Notes: generated by a model not told the origin, from the sequence alone. A stretch of DNA of 64,000 nt from Pseudomonas baltica (GCF_031880315.1 NZ_CP134771.1:1426001-1490000), one strand, 5' to 3'. Positions 9,370 through 20,580 are shown, numbered from the stretch's first letter. A program made the numbers and translations.

Positions 9370-9797
9370 GAACGGACTCGCTTGAGTGCCTGTCCGAGCG
9401 GGCCAGCAGGCATATTATTTAGATAGCGAGACAATTATAAGCAATGCAACGAATTAACATAGCCCCGCCTGATACAAACTTCATTATGATTCAAAATGTG
9501 TCGACATATTTTTGACAAGCGCTTCACTGCAAACGTACCGCCGTGGTCCTAAATTGCGCCCAACATGAACGGTGGCTGAACAACTTCAAAACTCAGCACA
9601 AGGTTTATTTCCCCCCGTGGCAGAGCGAGCTACCATCGCGTCAACAGCCGGACTGTCGTCTATCGAATTATCCGGCAACCGGTCTGGAATCGGACCTGGC
9701 CTAGATTTACAGACTCATACCGCTACGCTTTACCTGGGCATGGAGCCTGCTGCGAATGGGCGATAGTTGCCTGCAAAACCTAGCCTGAAGGAATGTC
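9370..9797. promoter_or_regulatory. Divergent intergenic region upstream of the exporter and arnB
   Basis: This 428-base region contains no convincing gene. Close to the exporter start, 9412-9440 is AT-rich and carries TTATTTAGATAGCGAGACAA followed by TTATAA, which looks like MarR-family sites near drug exporters. A TTGACA at about 9512 could be a -35 element, but I find no good -10 for it. I could not find a confident PmrA or PhoP box for the arn operon. Confidence 0.3.
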
Positions 9798-10946
9798 ATG
9801 AGCCAAAGTTTTCTGCCCTTCTCGCGCCCCAGCATGGGCGATGAGGAAATCGCCGCCGTCGAGCAAGTATTACGCTCCGGCTGGATAACCACTGGGCCCA
9901 AGGCCCAGGAACTCGAACAACAGTTTGCCGAATACGTCGGCGCCCGACATGCCGTGGCCTTGTCCTCGGCCACCGGCGGCATGCACATCGCGCTGCTGGC
10001 GCTCGGCATCGGCCCGGGTGATGAAGTCATCACCCCGTCGCAGACCTGGGTGTCCACCGCCAACATGATCTGCCTGCTGGGCGCCACGCCAGTGTTCATC
10101 GATGTCGACCGCGATACATTGATGAGTGACGTCAGCGCCTTCGAGGCCGCCATCACGCCGCGCACCAAAGCCATGATTCCCGTGCATTACGCGGGCGCGG
10201 CGTTCGACCTCGACCCGCTCTATGCGCTGGCCGATCGCCATGGCCTCAAGGTCATCGAAGACGCGGCCCACGCGGCCGGTACCCAGTACCGCGGTCGCCG
10301 CATCGGTCAGCAAGGCACGGCGATCTTCTCCTTCCACGCCATCAAGAACATGACCTGTGCCGAAGGCGCGATGTTCGTCAGCGACGATCAAGCCTTCGCC
10401 GATCGCGTGCGCATGCTCAAGTTCCATGGCCTGGGCGTCGACGCCTACGACCGCATGACCCACGGCCGCAAGCCTCAGGCGCAGGTCATGGAGCCAGGCT
10501 TCAAATACAACCTGGCCGATATCAACGCCGCCATTGCCCTGGTGCAGCTCAAACGTCTGGACGACATCAACGCTCAGCGCGCCAGGCTTGCCGGCGCCTA
10601 CCAGCAGCGCCTGGCAGACCTGCCGATCGAATCGTTGCAGTTGCCCAGCTATCCCCAGCAGCATGCCTGGCACCTGTACATCGTGCGCGTCGATCCCGAG
10701 CGCTGCGGCATCGACCGCGAGGCCTTCATGAAGGGGCTGCAGGAGCAAGGCATCGGCACCGGCATCCATTTCATCGCCACGCACCTGCACACCTGGTATC
10801 GCGAGCGCTTCCCTGATGTGAAGCTGCCCGCCACCGAGTGGAACTCGGCACGCCTGTGCTCGATCCCACTGTTCCCCGACATGACCCTCGACGATGTCGA
10901 ACGTGTCGCCTGCGCCATTGAAACAACCCTCGGACGTCGCCCGTGA
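9798..10946 (+). CDS. arnB: UDP-4-amino-4-deoxy-L-arabinose aminotransferase ArnB
   Basis: PLP enzyme of 382 residues that transaminates UDP-4-keto-arabinose with glutamate to UDP-L-Ara4N. It belongs to the DegT/DnrJ/EryC1 fold; the PLP lysine is Lys183 in [16 protein letters not shown], and EDAAHAAGT carries the cofactor-binding aspartate. The start [17 protein letters not shown] is typical, with GAAGGAA upstream. It is the first gene of the arnBCADTEF-ugd operon, whose product modifies lipid A and gives resistance to polymyxin and cationic peptides. It overlaps arnC by four bases. Confidence 0.97.
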   Translation: MSQSFLPFSRPSMGDEEIAAVEQVLRSGWITTGPKAQELEQQFAEYVGARHAVALSSATGGMHIALLALGIGPGDEVITPSQTWVSTANMICLLGATPVFIDVDRDTLMSDVSAFEAAITPRTKAMIPVHYAGAAFDLDPLYALADRHGLKVIEDAAHAAGTQYRGRRIGQQGTAIFSFHAIKNMTCAEGAMFVSDDQAFADRVRMLKFHGLGVDAYDRMTHGRKPQAQVMEPGFKYNLADINAAIALVQLKRLDDINAQRARLAGAYQQRLADLPIESLQLPSYPQQHAWHLYIVRVDPERCGIDREAFMKGLQEQGIGTGIHFIATHLHTWYRERFPDVKLPATEWNSARLCSIPLFPDMTLDDVERVACAIETTLGRRP

Positions 10947-11956
10947 GACCTTATCCAATCAATAGCGTTTCGATCGTCATCCCGGTCTATAACGAAGAAC
11001 AAAGCCTGCCTGAACTGTTGCGCCGCACCGAGGCCGCCTGCACGCAACTCGACTGCGAGTACGAGATCGTGCTGGTCGACGATGGCAGCCGCGACGAATC
11101 TGCCGAAATGCTCCTGCGCGCCGCCGCGCGCGAAGGCAGCCAGGTGGTCGCTGTGATCCTCAACCGCAACTACGGTCAGCACGCCGCCATCATGGCCGGT
11201 TTCGAAGAGTCCAAGGGCGACCTGGTGATCACCCTCGACGCCGACCTGCAGAACCCGCCCGAAGAGATCCCGCGCCTGCTCGAACAGGCCCGCCTGGGCT
11301 ACGACGTGGTCGCCACCGTGCGCAACAACCGCCAGGACTCGGCCCTGCGCCGCTGGCCGTCGAAGCTGATCAACAAGGCCGTGCAGCGCTCCACCGGCGT
11401 GGCCATGAGCGATTACGGCTGCATGTTGCGCGCCTACCGCCGCTCGGTGGTCGACGCCATGCTGTCGTGCCGCGAGCGCAGTACCTTCATCCCGATCCTG
11501 GCGAACAGCTTCGCCCGCCATACCACCGAGGTGCTGGTGCAGCACGCCGAGCGCGAGCACGGCGACTCCAAGTACAGCCCGATGCGCCTGGTCAACCTGA
11601 TGTTCGACCTGGTCACCTGCATGACCACCACGCCGCTGCGCATGCTCAGTATCGTCGGCTTCATCATGGCGTTCCTGGGTGTGCTGTTTGCTTTCATCCT
11701 GATCGCCCTGCGGCTGATGTTCGGTGCCCATTGGGCCGGTGAGGGCAGCTTCGTGCTGTTCGCCGTGCTGTTCGTGTTCACCGGTGGCCAGTTCATCGGC
11801 ATGGGCTTGCTGGGTGAATACCTGGGGCGCATGTACAGCGATGTGCGCGCGCGCCCACGCTTCTTTATCGAACGCGTGCTGCGCAATCCTGCCAAGACAC
11901 CCGAGCGCGACACCCAACCTTCTTCTGCCAACTCCACCACCAAGGCTGCGTCATGA
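10943..11956 (+). CDS. arnC: Undecaprenyl-phosphate L-Ara4FN transferase ArnC
   Basis: GT2-family transferase of 337 residues that moves 4-formamido-arabinose from UDP to undecaprenyl phosphate on the inner face of the membrane. The GT-A domain has VDDGSRDES near residue 47 and [11 protein letters not shown] near residue 100. Two hydrophobic helices follow (about residues 235-260 and 270-292), then a cytoplasmic tail. The reading frame overlaps both arnB and arnA by four bases. Confidence 0.96.
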   Translation: MRPYPINSVSIVIPVYNEEQSLPELLRRTEAACTQLDCEYEIVLVDDGSRDESAEMLLRAAAREGSQVVAVILNRNYGQHAAIMAGFEESKGDLVITLDADLQNPPEEIPRLLEQARLGYDVVATVRNNRQDSALRRWPSKLINKAVQRSTGVAMSDYGCMLRAYRRSVVDAMLSCRERSTFIPILANSFARHTTEVLVQHAEREHGDSKYSPMRLVNLMFDLVTCMTTTPLRMLSIVGFIMAFLGVLFAFILIALRLMFGAHWAGEGSFVLFAVLFVFTGGQFIGMGLLGEYLGRMYSDVRARPRFFIERVLRNPAKTPERDTQPSSANSTTKAAS

Positions 11957-13944
11957 CTTTGAAAGCCGTTGTTTTTGCCTATCACGATATCGGCTGTGCC
12001 GGGATTCAAGCCTTGCTGGACGCCGGCTACGACATCGCGGCAGTGTTCACCCACGCCGATGACCCGAAGGAAAACGCCTTCTATGGTTCGGTCGCACAAC
12101 TGTGCGCCGTCAAAGGCATCGCCGTGCACGCGCCGGAAGACGTCAACCACCCGATCTGGATCGAGCGTATCCGCAAGCTGGGCGCCGACATCGGTTTTTC
12201 GTTCTACTACCGCAACCTGCTCAATGGTGACGTGCTGAGCTCATTCGCGCGTGGCGCCTACAACCTGCATGGCTCGCTGCTGCCCCACTACCGTGGTCGC
12301 GCACCGGCCAACTGGGTGCTGGTCAACGGCGAAACTGAAACCGGCGTGACCCTGCACCGCATGGTCAAGCGCGCCGATGCCGGCGACATCGCCGCGCAAC
12401 AGCGCGTCGCCATCGAGCGCACCGACAACGCCCTGACCCTGCATGGCAAGCTGCGCGAAGCCGCGGCTGCCCTGCTCAAGGATGCCCTGCCACAACTGGC
12501 GGCCGGCACCCTCAAGGAAACCCCGCAAGACATCAGCAAGGGCAGCTATTACGGTCGCCGTACCGCCGCTGATGGCCTGATCGACTGGAACCAGCCCGCC
12601 GAGAAGCTGTTCAACCTCGTGCGCGCCGTGACCCAGCCGTACCCGGGCGCCTTCTGCGCCGTGGGCGAAAACAAACTGATCGTGTGGAACGCCCAGGTCG
12701 TGGCCGGCAACGAAGGTACTGCGCCTGGCCAGGTCATCAGCGTCAACCCGCTGCGCATCGCTTGCGGCCAGGACTCGCTGGTAATCACCGCTGGCCAGCG
12801 TGGCGACGCCGGGCTGTTCCTCAGTGGCGCCCAGTTGGCCAACGAACTGGGCCTGGTCGAAGGCTCGCGCCTGATCAGCACCCAGAATCGCCGTCCGACC
12901 CGCCTGACCCGCGTGCTGATCCTGGGCGTCAATGGTTTCATCGGCAACCACTTGTCCGAGCGTCTGCTGCAGGACGAACGCTATGAAGTGTTTGGCCTGG
13001 ACATCGGCTCCGACGCCATCGAGCGCCTGCGCAGCCACCCACGGTTCCACTTCGTGGAAGGCGACATCAGCATCCACTCCGAATGGATCGAGTACCACAT
13101 CAAGAAGTGCGACGTGGTGCTGCCGCTGGTGGCCATCGCCACGCCGATCGAATACACCCGCAACCCGCTGCGCGTGTTCGAGCTGGACTTCGAAGAAAAC
13201 CTCAAGATCGTTCGCTACTGCGTCAAGTACAACAAGCGCGTGATCTTCCCGTCGACCTCTGAAGTGTATGGCATGTGCCAGGACCAGAACTTCGACGAAG
13301 ACACCTCCAACCTGATCGTCGGCCCGATCAACAAGCAGCGCTGGATCTACTCGGTCTCCAAGCAGCTGCTGGACCGGGTCATCTGGGCCTACGGCGACAA
13401 GGGCCTGAAGTTCACTCTGTTCCGCCCGTTCAACTGGATGGGCCCGCGTCTCGATCGCCTGGATTCGGCCCGTATCGGCAGCTCGCGTGCCATTACCCAG
13501 CTGATTCTGCACCTGGTCGAAGGAACCCCGATCCGCTTGGTCGATGGCGGCGCGCAAAAACGCTGCTTCACCGACGTGGCCGACGGCATCGAGGCGCTGG
13601 CGCGGATCATCGACAACCAGAACGGCGTGTGCAACAACCAGATCATCAACATCGGCAACCCGGACAACGAAGCCAGCATTCGCCAACTGGGTGAAGAGCT
13701 GCTGCGTCAGTTCGAAGCGCACCCGCTGCGCGGCAACTTCCCGCCGTTCGCCGGCTTCCGTGAAGTCGAAAGCAAGACCTTCTACGGCAACGGCTACCAG
13801 GACGTGTCGCACCGCAAGCCGAGCATCGACAACGCCCGCCGCCTGCTGAACTGGGCACCCACGGTGGAGCTGAGCGAAACCATCGGCAAGACCCTCGACT
13901 TCTTCCTGCGCGAAGCCATGCTGGAACGAGAAGGCAAACGTTGA
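11953..13944 (+). CDS. arnA: Bifunctional UDP-Ara4N formyltransferase / UDP-GlcA oxidative decarboxylase ArnA
   Basis: Two-domain enzyme of 663 residues. The N-terminal formyltransferase uses 10-formyl-THF; it shows [18 protein letters not shown] with the catalytic Asn-His pair, and the downstream RADAGDI aspartate. The C-terminal SDR domain from about residue 320 decarboxylates UDP-glucuronate with NAD ([10 protein letters not shown] dinucleotide motif, PSTSEVYGM, and YSVSKQ with the Tyr/Lys pair). The length matches the E. coli enzyme (660). It overlaps arnC by four bases and arnD by one. Confidence 0.97.
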   Translation: MTLKAVVFAYHDIGCAGIQALLDAGYDIAAVFTHADDPKENAFYGSVAQLCAVKGIAVHAPEDVNHPIWIERIRKLGADIGFSFYYRNLLNGDVLSSFARGAYNLHGSLLPHYRGRAPANWVLVNGETETGVTLHRMVKRADAGDIAAQQRVAIERTDNALTLHGKLREAAAALLKDALPQLAAGTLKETPQDISKGSYYGRRTAADGLIDWNQPAEKLFNLVRAVTQPYPGAFCAVGENKLIVWNAQVVAGNEGTAPGQVISVNPLRIACGQDSLVITAGQRGDAGLFLSGAQLANELGLVEGSRLISTQNRRPTRLTRVLILGVNGFIGNHLSERLLQDERYEVFGLDIGSDAIERLRSHPRFHFVEGDISIHSEWIEYHIKKCDVVLPLVAIATPIEYTRNPLRVFELDFEENLKIVRYCVKYNKRVIFPSTSEVYGMCQDQNFDEDTSNLIVGPINKQRWIYSVSKQLLDRVIWAYGDKGLKFTLFRPFNWMGPRLDRLDSARIGSSRAITQLILHLVEGTPIRLVDGGAQKRCFTDVADGIEALARIIDNQNGVCNNQIINIGNPDNEASIRQLGEELLRQFEAHPLRGNFPPFAGFREVESKTFYGNGYQDVSHRKPSIDNARRLLNWAPTVELSETIGKTLDFFLREAMLEREGKR

Positions 13945-14828
13945 TGCAGGCAGGTTTGCGCATTGATGTCGATACCTACCGAGGCACCCGTGAAGGGGTG
14001 CCGCGACTGCTCGACATGCTCGCCGAGGCCCAGGTCAAGGCGACATTCTTTTTCAGTGTCGGCCCGGACAACATGGGCCGGCATCTGTGGCGGCTGATCA
14101 AACCGCAGTTCCTCTGGAAGATGCTGCGCTCCAACGCCGCCGGGCTGTACGGCTGGGATATTCTCCTGGCCGGCACCGCCTGGCCCGGCAAACCGATCGG
14201 TCGCGACCTGGGGCATTTGATGCGCCAGGCTCAGGACGCCGGTCACGAAGTCGGCTTGCACGCCTGGGACCACCATGGCTGGCAGGCCAATGCCGGGCGC
14301 TGGAGCGATGCCCAGTTGCACGAGCAGATTCGCCTCGGGGTCGATACCCTCAGCGATATTCTCGGCCGCGCCGTCGATTGCTCGGCGACCGCCGGCTGGC
14401 GCAGCGACGAGCGTGTCGTGCAAGCCAAACAGGCCTTCGACTTTCGCTACAACAGCGACTGCCGCGGGACCTCGATCTTTCGTCCGCAGTTGGCCGACGG
14501 CCAGCCGGGCACCGTACAGATACCCGTCGATCTGCCGACCTTCGATGAGGTGGTCGGGCCGCAAGTCAGCAGCGAGGCCTTCAACGCCTGGATCCTGCAA
14601 CGCTTCCAGCCCCAGGCGCTGAACCTGTACACCATCCATGCCGAAGTCGAAGGCATCTTGTACGCTGGCGCCTTTCGCCAGTTGCTGGCACAGGCGCAAC
14701 GCCAGGGCATCCGCTTCACGCCGCTGGGCGACATGCTGCCGGCGTCCCACGACTCGATACCCGTCGGCCACCTGCGCCGCGGGCACCTGAATGGCCGCGA
14801 AGGCTGGTTGGGAGTGCAACAACCATGA
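13944..14828 (+). CDS. arnD: 4-deoxy-4-formamido-arabinose-phosphoundecaprenol deformylase ArnD
   Basis: NodB-like polysaccharide deacetylase of 294 residues that removes the formyl group from undecaprenyl-phosphate-L-Ara4FN. The N-terminal [15 protein letters not shown] holds the metal-binding aspartate region, and HAWDHHGWQ supplies histidine ligands. I start at the ATG at 13944, which shares one base with the arnA stop. A TTG one codon earlier is possible but less likely. It overlaps arnT by four bases. Confidence 0.95.
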   Translation: MQAGLRIDVDTYRGTREGVPRLLDMLAEAQVKATFFFSVGPDNMGRHLWRLIKPQFLWKMLRSNAAGLYGWDILLAGTAWPGKPIGRDLGHLMRQAQDAGHEVGLHAWDHHGWQANAGRWSDAQLHEQIRLGVDTLSDILGRAVDCSATAGWRSDERVVQAKQAFDFRYNSDCRGTSIFRPQLADGQPGTVQIPVDLPTFDEVVGPQVSSEAFNAWILQRFQPQALNLYTIHAEVEGILYAGAFRQLLAQAQRQGIRFTPLGDMLPASHDSIPVGHLRRGHLNGREGWLGVQQP

Positions 14829-16474
14829 CCCGACAACGGGCCGTTCTCTCCTTGATGTTCGTGTGCGCTCTGTTTTACCTGATCCCCCTGTCGTTCCACG
14901 GGCTGTGGGCACCCGATGAAACCCGTTATGCCCAGGCCAGCCAGGAAATGCTCCTGACCGGCCACTGGGCGGCGCCACACTTCATGGGCCTGCGCTATTT
15001 TGAAAAGCCAGTGGCCGGCTATTGGATGATCGCCGCCGGGCAAGCCGTGTTCGGTCAGAACCTGTTCGGCGTGCGCGTGGCCTCGGCATTCAGCCTGGGC
15101 CTCAGCGTGCTGCTGACCTACCTCATGGCCCAGCGCCTGTGGCGTGACCCGCGCCGCAGCCTGGCCTGCGCCGTGCTGTACATGAGCTTTGGCCTGATCG
15201 TCGGCCTGGCCGGTTATACCAATATCGATCCGCCCTTTACCCTGTGGGTCAACCTGAGCTTCATGGCCCTGTGGTGGGCGTTCGACAGTCACAGTCGCCG
15301 CACCCGCCTGTGGGCCTGGGCAGCGGTGGGCCTGACCTGCGGCATCGGCGTGATGACCAAAGGCTTCCTGGCCCTGGCCCTGCCGGTGCTGGTAGGCGTG
15401 CCCTACATGATCTGGCAGAAGCGCTTCGGCGAACTGCTGCGCTACGGCTGGGTCGCCGTGCTCGTCGCGGTGCTGCTCTGCCTGCCTTGGGCAATCACCG
15501 TGCATCTGCAGGAGCCGGACTTCTGGCATTTTTTCTTCTGGCACGAACACATCCAGCGCTTTGCTGGCGATGACGCCCAGCATAACGAACCGATGTGGTT
15601 CTACCTGCCGTTGCTGGTGCTGTCGAGCCTGCCGTGGGCAGCTCTACTGCCGATGACACTGGAGCACAGCTGGCGCCAGCGCCTGCAACCGAACATCGTC
15701 TTCCTGGCGCTGTGGCTGTTGCTGCCACTGACCTTCCTGAGCCTGGCCAAGGGCAAGCTGCCCACCTATATCCTGCCGTGCATGCTGCCGCTGGCGCTGT
15801 TGATGGGGCATAGCCTGATCACGGCACTCGAGGCCGGTCGCCACCGCGCCTTGCGGGTCAACTCGGGACTCAACGCGGTACTTGGTATCGTCTGCCTGGG
15901 CATGCTGGCGGCCGTGCAGCACAGGCGGCCGATCTACATCGACGAGCCCTGGCACGTGGCGCTGATCTGCGCCGTCCTACTGGCGTGGATAGCCGCTAAC
16001 CTGGTCAGCAGCTTCAAGCCTGCTCGCTGCTGGATGGCACCCGGGTTGGCCATGGGGCTGCTGGTGGCGGTGCTCCCGGCGGTACTGCCCGCTGTGGTGG
16101 TCAATCGCAAGACACCGGATGCCTTTATCGCGCGGCACAGTGCCGAGCTCAAACAGATGCACACTCTGATGTCCAACGAACTGGGGGCTGCAGCGGCCGT
16201 GTCGTGGCATACCGCCAAGCCGCAGATCTTCCTCTACAACACCGAGGGCGAGGCCAACTACGGGCTCAACTACCCCGACGCCCAGTACCGGCGCGTTACC
16301 CTCGACAACGTCGGCCAATGGATCATCGATGCGCGCAAAACCGGTTCCGTGGGCGTGATCATGCGCGTCAAGGGCGAGGGTGAAGACCATGAACTCGAGC
16401 GCCTGCCCAGCGATGCCAAGCGCTATGAACAAGGCGGCCTGGTGATCCTTGTCTATGCTCAGACGCCGTCATGA
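14825..16474 (+). CDS. arnT: Undecaprenyl phosphate-alpha-L-Ara4N transferase ArnT
   Basis: Polytopic GT83 glycosyltransferase of 549 residues that transfers L-Ara4N to lipid A phosphates on the periplasmic side of the inner membrane. The signature [15 protein letters not shown] of the first periplasmic loop is present near residue 30, followed by about a dozen membrane segments and a soluble C-terminal domain (from about residue 430). It overlaps arnD and arnE by four bases each, so translation of the operon is tightly coupled. Confidence 0.96.
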   Translation: MTRQRAVLSLMFVCALFYLIPLSFHGLWAPDETRYAQASQEMLLTGHWAAPHFMGLRYFEKPVAGYWMIAAGQAVFGQNLFGVRVASAFSLGLSVLLTYLMAQRLWRDPRRSLACAVLYMSFGLIVGLAGYTNIDPPFTLWVNLSFMALWWAFDSHSRRTRLWAWAAVGLTCGIGVMTKGFLALALPVLVGVPYMIWQKRFGELLRYGWVAVLVAVLLCLPWAITVHLQEPDFWHFFFWHEHIQRFAGDDAQHNEPMWFYLPLLVLSSLPWAALLPMTLEHSWRQRLQPNIVFLALWLLLPLTFLSLAKGKLPTYILPCMLPLALLMGHSLITALEAGRHRALRVNSGLNAVLGIVCLGMLAAVQHRRPIYIDEPWHVALICAVLLAWIAANLVSSFKPARCWMAPGLAMGLLVAVLPAVLPAVVVNRKTPDAFIARHSAELKQMHTLMSNELGAAAAVSWHTAKPQIFLYNTEGEANYGLNYPDAQYRRVTLDNVGQWIIDARKTGSVGVIMRVKGEGEDHELERLPSDAKRYEQGGLVILVYAQTPS

Positions 16475-16821
16475 TTTTCGTCCTGTTGCTGGTCGCCTGC
16501 CTGCTCACCTGCCTGGGCCAGATCGCCCAGAAACATGCCGTCGAGAGCTGGCGCGGCGCCCATGCCAAGCCCGGCCTGCTGGGCAAATTGAGCAGCGGTT
16601 GGCTGTGGTTGGCGCTCGCCAGCCTGGGCTTCGGGCTGCTGCTCTGGCTGCTGGTTCTGCAGCATTTGGAAGTGAGCATCGCCTACCCGATGCTGAGCTT
16701 GAACTTCGTGCTGATTACCCTGGCTGCACGCTTCCTGTTCAAGGAGCACATCGACCGGCGTCATTGGCTGGGCGTGGGCCTGATCATGCTCGGCGTATTG
16801 TGTCTGGGGTGGCAGGTATGA
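16471..16821 (+). CDS. arnE: Ara4N-phosphoundecaprenol flippase subunit ArnE
   Basis: Small membrane protein of 116 residues with four hydrophobic segments, drug/metabolite transporter (EamA-like) fold. With ArnF it is thought to flip undecaprenyl-phosphate-L-Ara4N to the periplasmic face. [18 protein letters not shown] is characteristic. It starts with an ATG overlapping the arnT stop and ends overlapping the arnF start. Confidence 0.93.
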   Translation: MIFVLLLVACLLTCLGQIAQKHAVESWRGAHAKPGLLGKLSSGWLWLALASLGFGLLLWLLVLQHLEVSIAYPMLSLNFVLITLAARFLFKEHIDRRHWLGVGLIMLGVLCLGWQV

Positions 16822-17219
16822 GCCTGCAGCGCGGGTTGAGCTTTGCCATGGGCAGCGTATTGCTGGTCAGCAGTGCCCAGTTGGGGATGCGCTGGAGCAT
16901 GGCGCGGCTGCCGTCGCCCAGCCAGTGGCTACAGGCGTTCAGCCAGAGCACCCTGTCGTATCAGGACCTGGCCATCGTCGCCGGCGCCATATTCGCCTAC
17001 GCGCTCTCCATGGGCTGCTGGCTGATGGCACTGCGGGACCTGCCCCTGGGACGCGCCTATTCCCTGCTGAGCATCAGCTACGCGCTGGTCTATCTGCTGG
17101 CAGCCAGTGTTCCGGCGTTCCACGAAGACTTTTCCGCTTTCAAAACCCTGGGAGTGACCTTGGTCATCCTCGGCGTCATGACCATCAACTCAAGACGCAC
17201 ACCCCGCATCGAGCCTTAG
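16818..17219 (+). CDS. arnF: Ara4N-phosphoundecaprenol flippase subunit ArnF
   Basis: Partner of ArnE: 133 residues, four hydrophobic segments, DMT-type. The motif [20 protein letters not shown] near residue 75 is typical. The ATG at 16818 overlaps the arnE TGA. A longer in-frame extension back to 16449 runs antiparallel to no known domain and overlaps arnE, so it is rejected. ugd follows after nine bases. Confidence 0.93.
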   Translation: MSLQRGLSFAMGSVLLVSSAQLGMRWSMARLPSPSQWLQAFSQSTLSYQDLAIVAGAIFAYALSMGCWLMALRDLPLGRAYSLLSISYALVYLLAASVPAFHEDFSAFKTLGVTLVILGVMTINSRRTPRIEP

Positions 17220-17228
17220 GATCCGCGC

Positions 17229-18605
17229 ATGAAAATCAGTGTAATCGGTAGTGGCTATGTCGGCCTCGTACAAGCCACCGTTCTGGCCGAAGTCGGCCAT
17301 GACGTGCTCTGCATGGATGTCGATGAAGCCAAGGTCAAGCTGCTCGAACAGGGCCAGGTGAGCATCTTCGAGCCGGGCCTTGCCGAACTGGTCAAAGACA
17401 ACCTGGCAAACAAGCGCCTGCGTTTCACCACCGATGAAAAACTCGCGGCCGAGCACGGTCGGGTGTTGTTCATCGCCGTGGGCACGCCGTCGGGCGACGA
17501 CGGCTCCGCCGATCTCAAATACGTCTTTTCGGTGGGCGATGCCATTGCCCGGCACCGTACCGAGCCGTTGATCGTGGTAGAGAAATCCACCGTGCCTGTG
17601 GGCACCGGCGACGCCCTGCGCGCGCACATCGACAAGGCGCTGGCGGCCAGTGGTCGCCGCCTGGACTTCGATATCGTCTCCAATCCGGAATTCCTCAAGG
17701 AAGGCTCGGCCGTCAACGACTGCCGCCGCCCGGACCGCATCGTCATCGGCTGCGAGCGCGAAGAAGTGCGCGAGGTGATGCGCGAACTGTACGCGCCGTT
17801 CAACCGCAACCACGATCGCATCATGTTCATGGACCTGCGCAGCGCCGAGCTGACCAAGTACGCTGCCAACTGCATGCTCGCCACCAAGATCAGCTTCATC
17901 AACCAGATCGCCGAACTGGCCGAGCACCTGGGCGCCGACATCGAGTCGGTACGCCAGGGCATCGGTGCCGACTCGCGCATCGGCTACGACTTCATCTACG
18001 CTGGCTGCGGCTATGGCGGCTCATGCTTTCCCAAGGACATGCGCGCGCTGATCCACAGCGCCGAAGCGGCCAATTGCTCGAGCGACCTGCTGCAGGCCGT
18101 CGAAGCCATCAACCAGCGCCAGAAACACAAGCTGTTCGAACGGGTCAACGCCTATTACCAGGGCGACCTGAAGGGCAAGACCTTCGCCCTCTGGGGCCTG
18201 GCGTTCAAGCCCAACACCGACGACATGCGCGACGCCCCGAGCCGGGAGCTGATGGAAGCGTTGTTCGAGGCCGGCGCCCATGTCCGCGCCTTCGACCCTG
18301 AAGCCATGCACCAGACCCAACTGATCTACGGCGAGCACCCTCAATTGCACTTGATGGGCACGCCGGAAGCCGCCTTGAGCGGGGCAGATGCGCTGATCAT
18401 CTGTACCGAATGGCAACAGTTCAAGGCACCTGACTTCGAGATGATCCAGAAGCGCCTGAAAGCACCACTGATTTTCGACGGTCGCAACCTGTACGACGCC
18501 GAGCGCATGAAGCTCAAGGGCTTTACTTACTATCCGATTGGCCGTGGCGAGTCGCACGAGTTGCCGATTCCCCATGGCAAGTGGAAGGGCCAGGCTTCGG
18601 TCTGA
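17229..18605 (+). CDS. ugd: UDP-glucose 6-dehydrogenase
   Basis: Oxidises UDP-glucose to UDP-glucuronate, the substrate that ArnA decarboxylates, so it supplies the pathway of the operon it ends. The 458-residue protein has the N-terminal NAD motif GSGYVGL, and the catalytic cysteine Cys266 lies in GYGGSCFPKDMRAL. GLAFKPNTDDMRDAPS begins the C-terminal UDP-binding domain. The start is 9 bases after arnF, in the same order as P. aeruginosa PA3552-PA3559. A strong hairpin follows the stop. Confidence 0.96.
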   Translation: MKISVIGSGYVGLVQATVLAEVGHDVLCMDVDEAKVKLLEQGQVSIFEPGLAELVKDNLANKRLRFTTDEKLAAEHGRVLFIAVGTPSGDDGSADLKYVFSVGDAIARHRTEPLIVVEKSTVPVGTGDALRAHIDKALAASGRRLDFDIVSNPEFLKEGSAVNDCRRPDRIVIGCEREEVREVMRELYAPFNRNHDRIMFMDLRSAELTKYAANCMLATKISFINQIAELAEHLGADIESVRQGIGADSRIGYDFIYAGCGYGGSCFPKDMRALIHSAEAANCSSDLLQAVEAINQRQKHKLFERVNAYYQGDLKGKTFALWGLAFKPNTDDMRDAPSRELMEALFEAGAHVRAFDPEAMHQTQLIYGEHPQLHLMGTPEAALSGADALIICTEWQQFKAPDFEMIQKRLKAPLIFDGRNLYDAERMKLKGFTYYPIGRGESHELPIPHGKWKGQASV

Positions 18606-18615
18606 TTTCGGCTTC

Positions 18616-18647
18616 ATGTAGCGAGGGAGCTTGCCCCCTCGCTACAT
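18616..18647. terminator. Perfect hairpin between convergent ugd and glycosyltransferase genes
   Basis: The arms ATGTAGCGAGGG (18616-18627) and CCCTCGCTACAT (18636-18647) pair perfectly over 12 bases around an 8-base loop. It is a REP-type sequence that touches the last codon of the glycosyltransferase gene and lies 10 bases after ugd. No long T-run follows, so termination is inferred from position and stem strength. Confidence 0.6.
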
Positions 18648-20258
18648 TCACTGCGCCAAGTGCATCAACAGGTAAGGCTGCTTGTCGAACTGGCCCTGCA
18701 GCACCTGTTCGAATCGCCCGCTGACGTCGGCCGGCAACGCCTGCCAATCGTCCTGACTGACTACGACGTAAGCCGGGCCCTGCAGCGTCTGCAACCGATC
18801 GGCGCTGCTGCTGAAGGTCGCTGGCAGGTCGGCATCGATATTGACCATGAACTTGATCGCCTTGCCGTCCTTGGTCAGCCCCTGCAGCACCAGCGGCGCC
18901 GGGGCGTTCTGGATTGTGCGATAGACCGCCTCACTGAACTCACGGGTGTCGTACTGCGCATGCTGCAGCGGCTCGACCACACCGACATACGCGAGCCACA
19001 CCGCCAACACCGCGCAACCGCCCACTCCGGCGCTGCGCCAATGCGGGCGCGACAGCACTACCACGGCCAGTATCTGCAGCACGGCCAGCAATACCGAGAT
19101 CCAGATCAACGAAGCGACGGGCTCGCCCAGCTTGCGCTGCGCCAGCCATAACCCGACGATCAACGCCCCCGGCAAGATCAGCCAGAGCGCCTGAATCGAC
19201 ACGCGCAATACTGCAAGCGCCCGCCCGCCCAGTGCTTGAAACGAATATCCGGCCACCACGGCAGCCATCGGCAACATCGGCAGCACGTAGCGGGCTTTTT
19301 TTGCCAACGGGATCGACAAGCCCACCAGCACGATCAGCCCCGCTACCGAGCACGCCGCCACCAGACGCAGCGCCTGGCTGTTGCGCGCTTTGCGACTGCA
19401 CGCCAGCACGGCCAGCGTCAGCAACGCCAAGGGATAGGTTGGCGCGTAGTTACCCAGCGAACTGCTGAAATAATAGAACGGGCCGCTGGCGCCTTCGGAA
19501 CCGTCGATGCGGCCCACCACCTGCATGCGGATCACGTCCTGGACGAAAGCATCGCCGCCACTGAGCCGCGCCAGCCACAGCGTCAGCGCGATACCGATCG
19601 CCAGCAGCCCCAGGGCGGCAAAACCGACGGTGAACAGCCGGCGCCATTGCCCGCCGACCAGGTAATAGCCGCACAACATACCGGTGGGGATCACCAGGCC
19701 GATCGGTCCGCGAATGGCGAAGCCCAGCGCCAGCAGCACCAACACCCAGCCCAGGCGCCGGGGGGCAGCGAAGTGATCGGCGGCATAGGCCAGATAGAAC
19801 ACTGCAAAGGCCACCGCCGCGAGCATCTGGTCGAGCGATACTGCACGGGTCTCGCTGATGAACATCAGGCTCATCAGCATCAGCGTCAGGCTGGCCAGCG
19901 CCCAGCGTTGCGAATAAGGCGCCAGCAGCCGATACATCAGCACCACCACCGTGGCGCTGGCGATCGCCGAGGGCAGCCAGGCGGTGAGGCTGTTGACCTG
20001 GCCGAAGGGCCACGACAGCAGATAGACGAAAAACGTCGACGTGGCGGAGTAGTCCGGGTAGGGCTGCCCGTAGGTGGTGGGGAAAAAGCTGGGGCCGTTG
20101 CGCAGCATCTCCTGGGCGAACATGACGAACCGCGAATCGAAACCGATGGCCGTCTGATGAACATTGCCGACAACGAACAACAGCAGCGCCAACAGGCCCA
20201 GCCACAGTGATTGGCGGCGCTGCGCCGGGGATGGCCGCACGGCCAGACTGGATGACAT
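18648..20258 (-). CDS. ArnT-like (PMT/GT39-GT83 superfamily) membrane glycosyltransferase
   Basis: Polytopic membrane protein of 536 residues with about 12 hydrophobic segments, in the same superfamily as ArnT. The first-loop acidic signature is FDSRFVMFAQEMLRNG, which corresponds to [14 protein letters not shown] of ArnT but has Ser for the second acidic residue. SLDQMLAAVAFAVFYLAY and ARYVLPMLPMAAVVAGY are further family segments. A soluble C-terminal domain starts at about residue 420. It probably transfers a sugar from a polyprenyl-phosphate donor to lipid A, core or a protein; the acceptor is unknown. It is convergent with the arn operon, separated only by a hairpin. Confidence 0.75.
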   Translation of the reverse strand: MSSSLAVRPSPAQRRQSLWLGLLALLLFVVGNVHQTAIGFDSRFVMFAQEMLRNGPSFFPTTYGQPYPDYSATSTFFVYLLSWPFGQVNSLTAWLPSAIASATVVVLMYRLLAPYSQRWALASLTLMLMSLMFISETRAVSLDQMLAAVAFAVFYLAYAADHFAAPRRLGWVLVLLALGFAIRGPIGLVIPTGMLCGYYLVGGQWRRLFTVGFAALGLLAIGIALTLWLARLSGGDAFVQDVIRMQVVGRIDGSEGASGPFYYFSSSLGNYAPTYPLALLTLAVLACSRKARNSQALRLVAACSVAGLIVLVGLSIPLAKKARYVLPMLPMAAVVAGYSFQALGGRALAVLRVSIQALWLILPGALIVGLWLAQRKLGEPVASLIWISVLLAVLQILAVVVLSRPHWRSAGVGGCAVLAVWLAYVGVVEPLQHAQYDTREFSEAVYRTIQNAPAPLVLQGLTKDGKAIKFMVNIDADLPATFSSSADRLQTLQGPAYVVVSQDDWQALPADVSGRFEQVLQGQFDKQPYLLMHLAQ

Positions 20259-20390
20259 CGGTAGCTGCCTTGCAAGAAAGGGGACGGGGAATTATTTCGT
20301 GGGCAAACTGAACGGCAGCTGTCCGGGTTATGGATAAACCAGGCAATTACAAATCTTGAATCAATAAACCAGGGGCCGGTGTTGAAGCTG

Positions 20391-20486
20391 GTGGCCCCTT
20401 CGCGGGCAAGGCTTGCTCCCACAGCAGTACGAACCCAGGTCCACCGGCGAACTGTGGAAGCAAGGCTCGCCCGCTAAGAGGCCCCA
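20391..20486. repeat. REP-like inverted pair
   Basis: A GGCCCCTTCGCGGGCAAGGC arm at about 20393-20412 (continuing TTGCTCCCACAG) faces CTGTGGAAGCAAGGC...AAGAGGCCCC at about 20451-20485. It lies between the glycosyltransferase and pirin genes; I see nothing else in the 322-base gap 20259-20580. Confidence 0.7.
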
Positions 20487-20580
20487 CTGTCGAACGACGG
20501 CATTTTGGTAGCCGCCACGTCAAATCCCGGTGAACGGGAAATCAACTAATTGCCAAAGGCGTGCCGAGCCGCCTGTGCCC

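Noticed and set aside
9370..9797. PmrA or PhoP box for the arn operon
   Set aside because: I searched for CTTAA-type and GGTTTA-type pairs; only a lone GGTTTA near 9602 is present, which is not enough.
10649..11917. Long minus-strand frame opposite arnC
   Set aside because: ArnC motifs and four-base overlaps with its neighbours show the plus strand is coding.
13941..13943. TTG as the start of arnD
   Set aside because: The ATG directly after it fits the coupled stop/start pattern of the operon.
16449..16817. N-terminal extension of ArnF
   Set aside because: The extension overlaps arnE in another frame; the ATGA overlap at 16818 is the expected start.
20391..20486. Possible small RNA gene in the gap before pirin
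   Set aside because: The structure is explained by the REP pair; no promoter or T-run terminator is visible.
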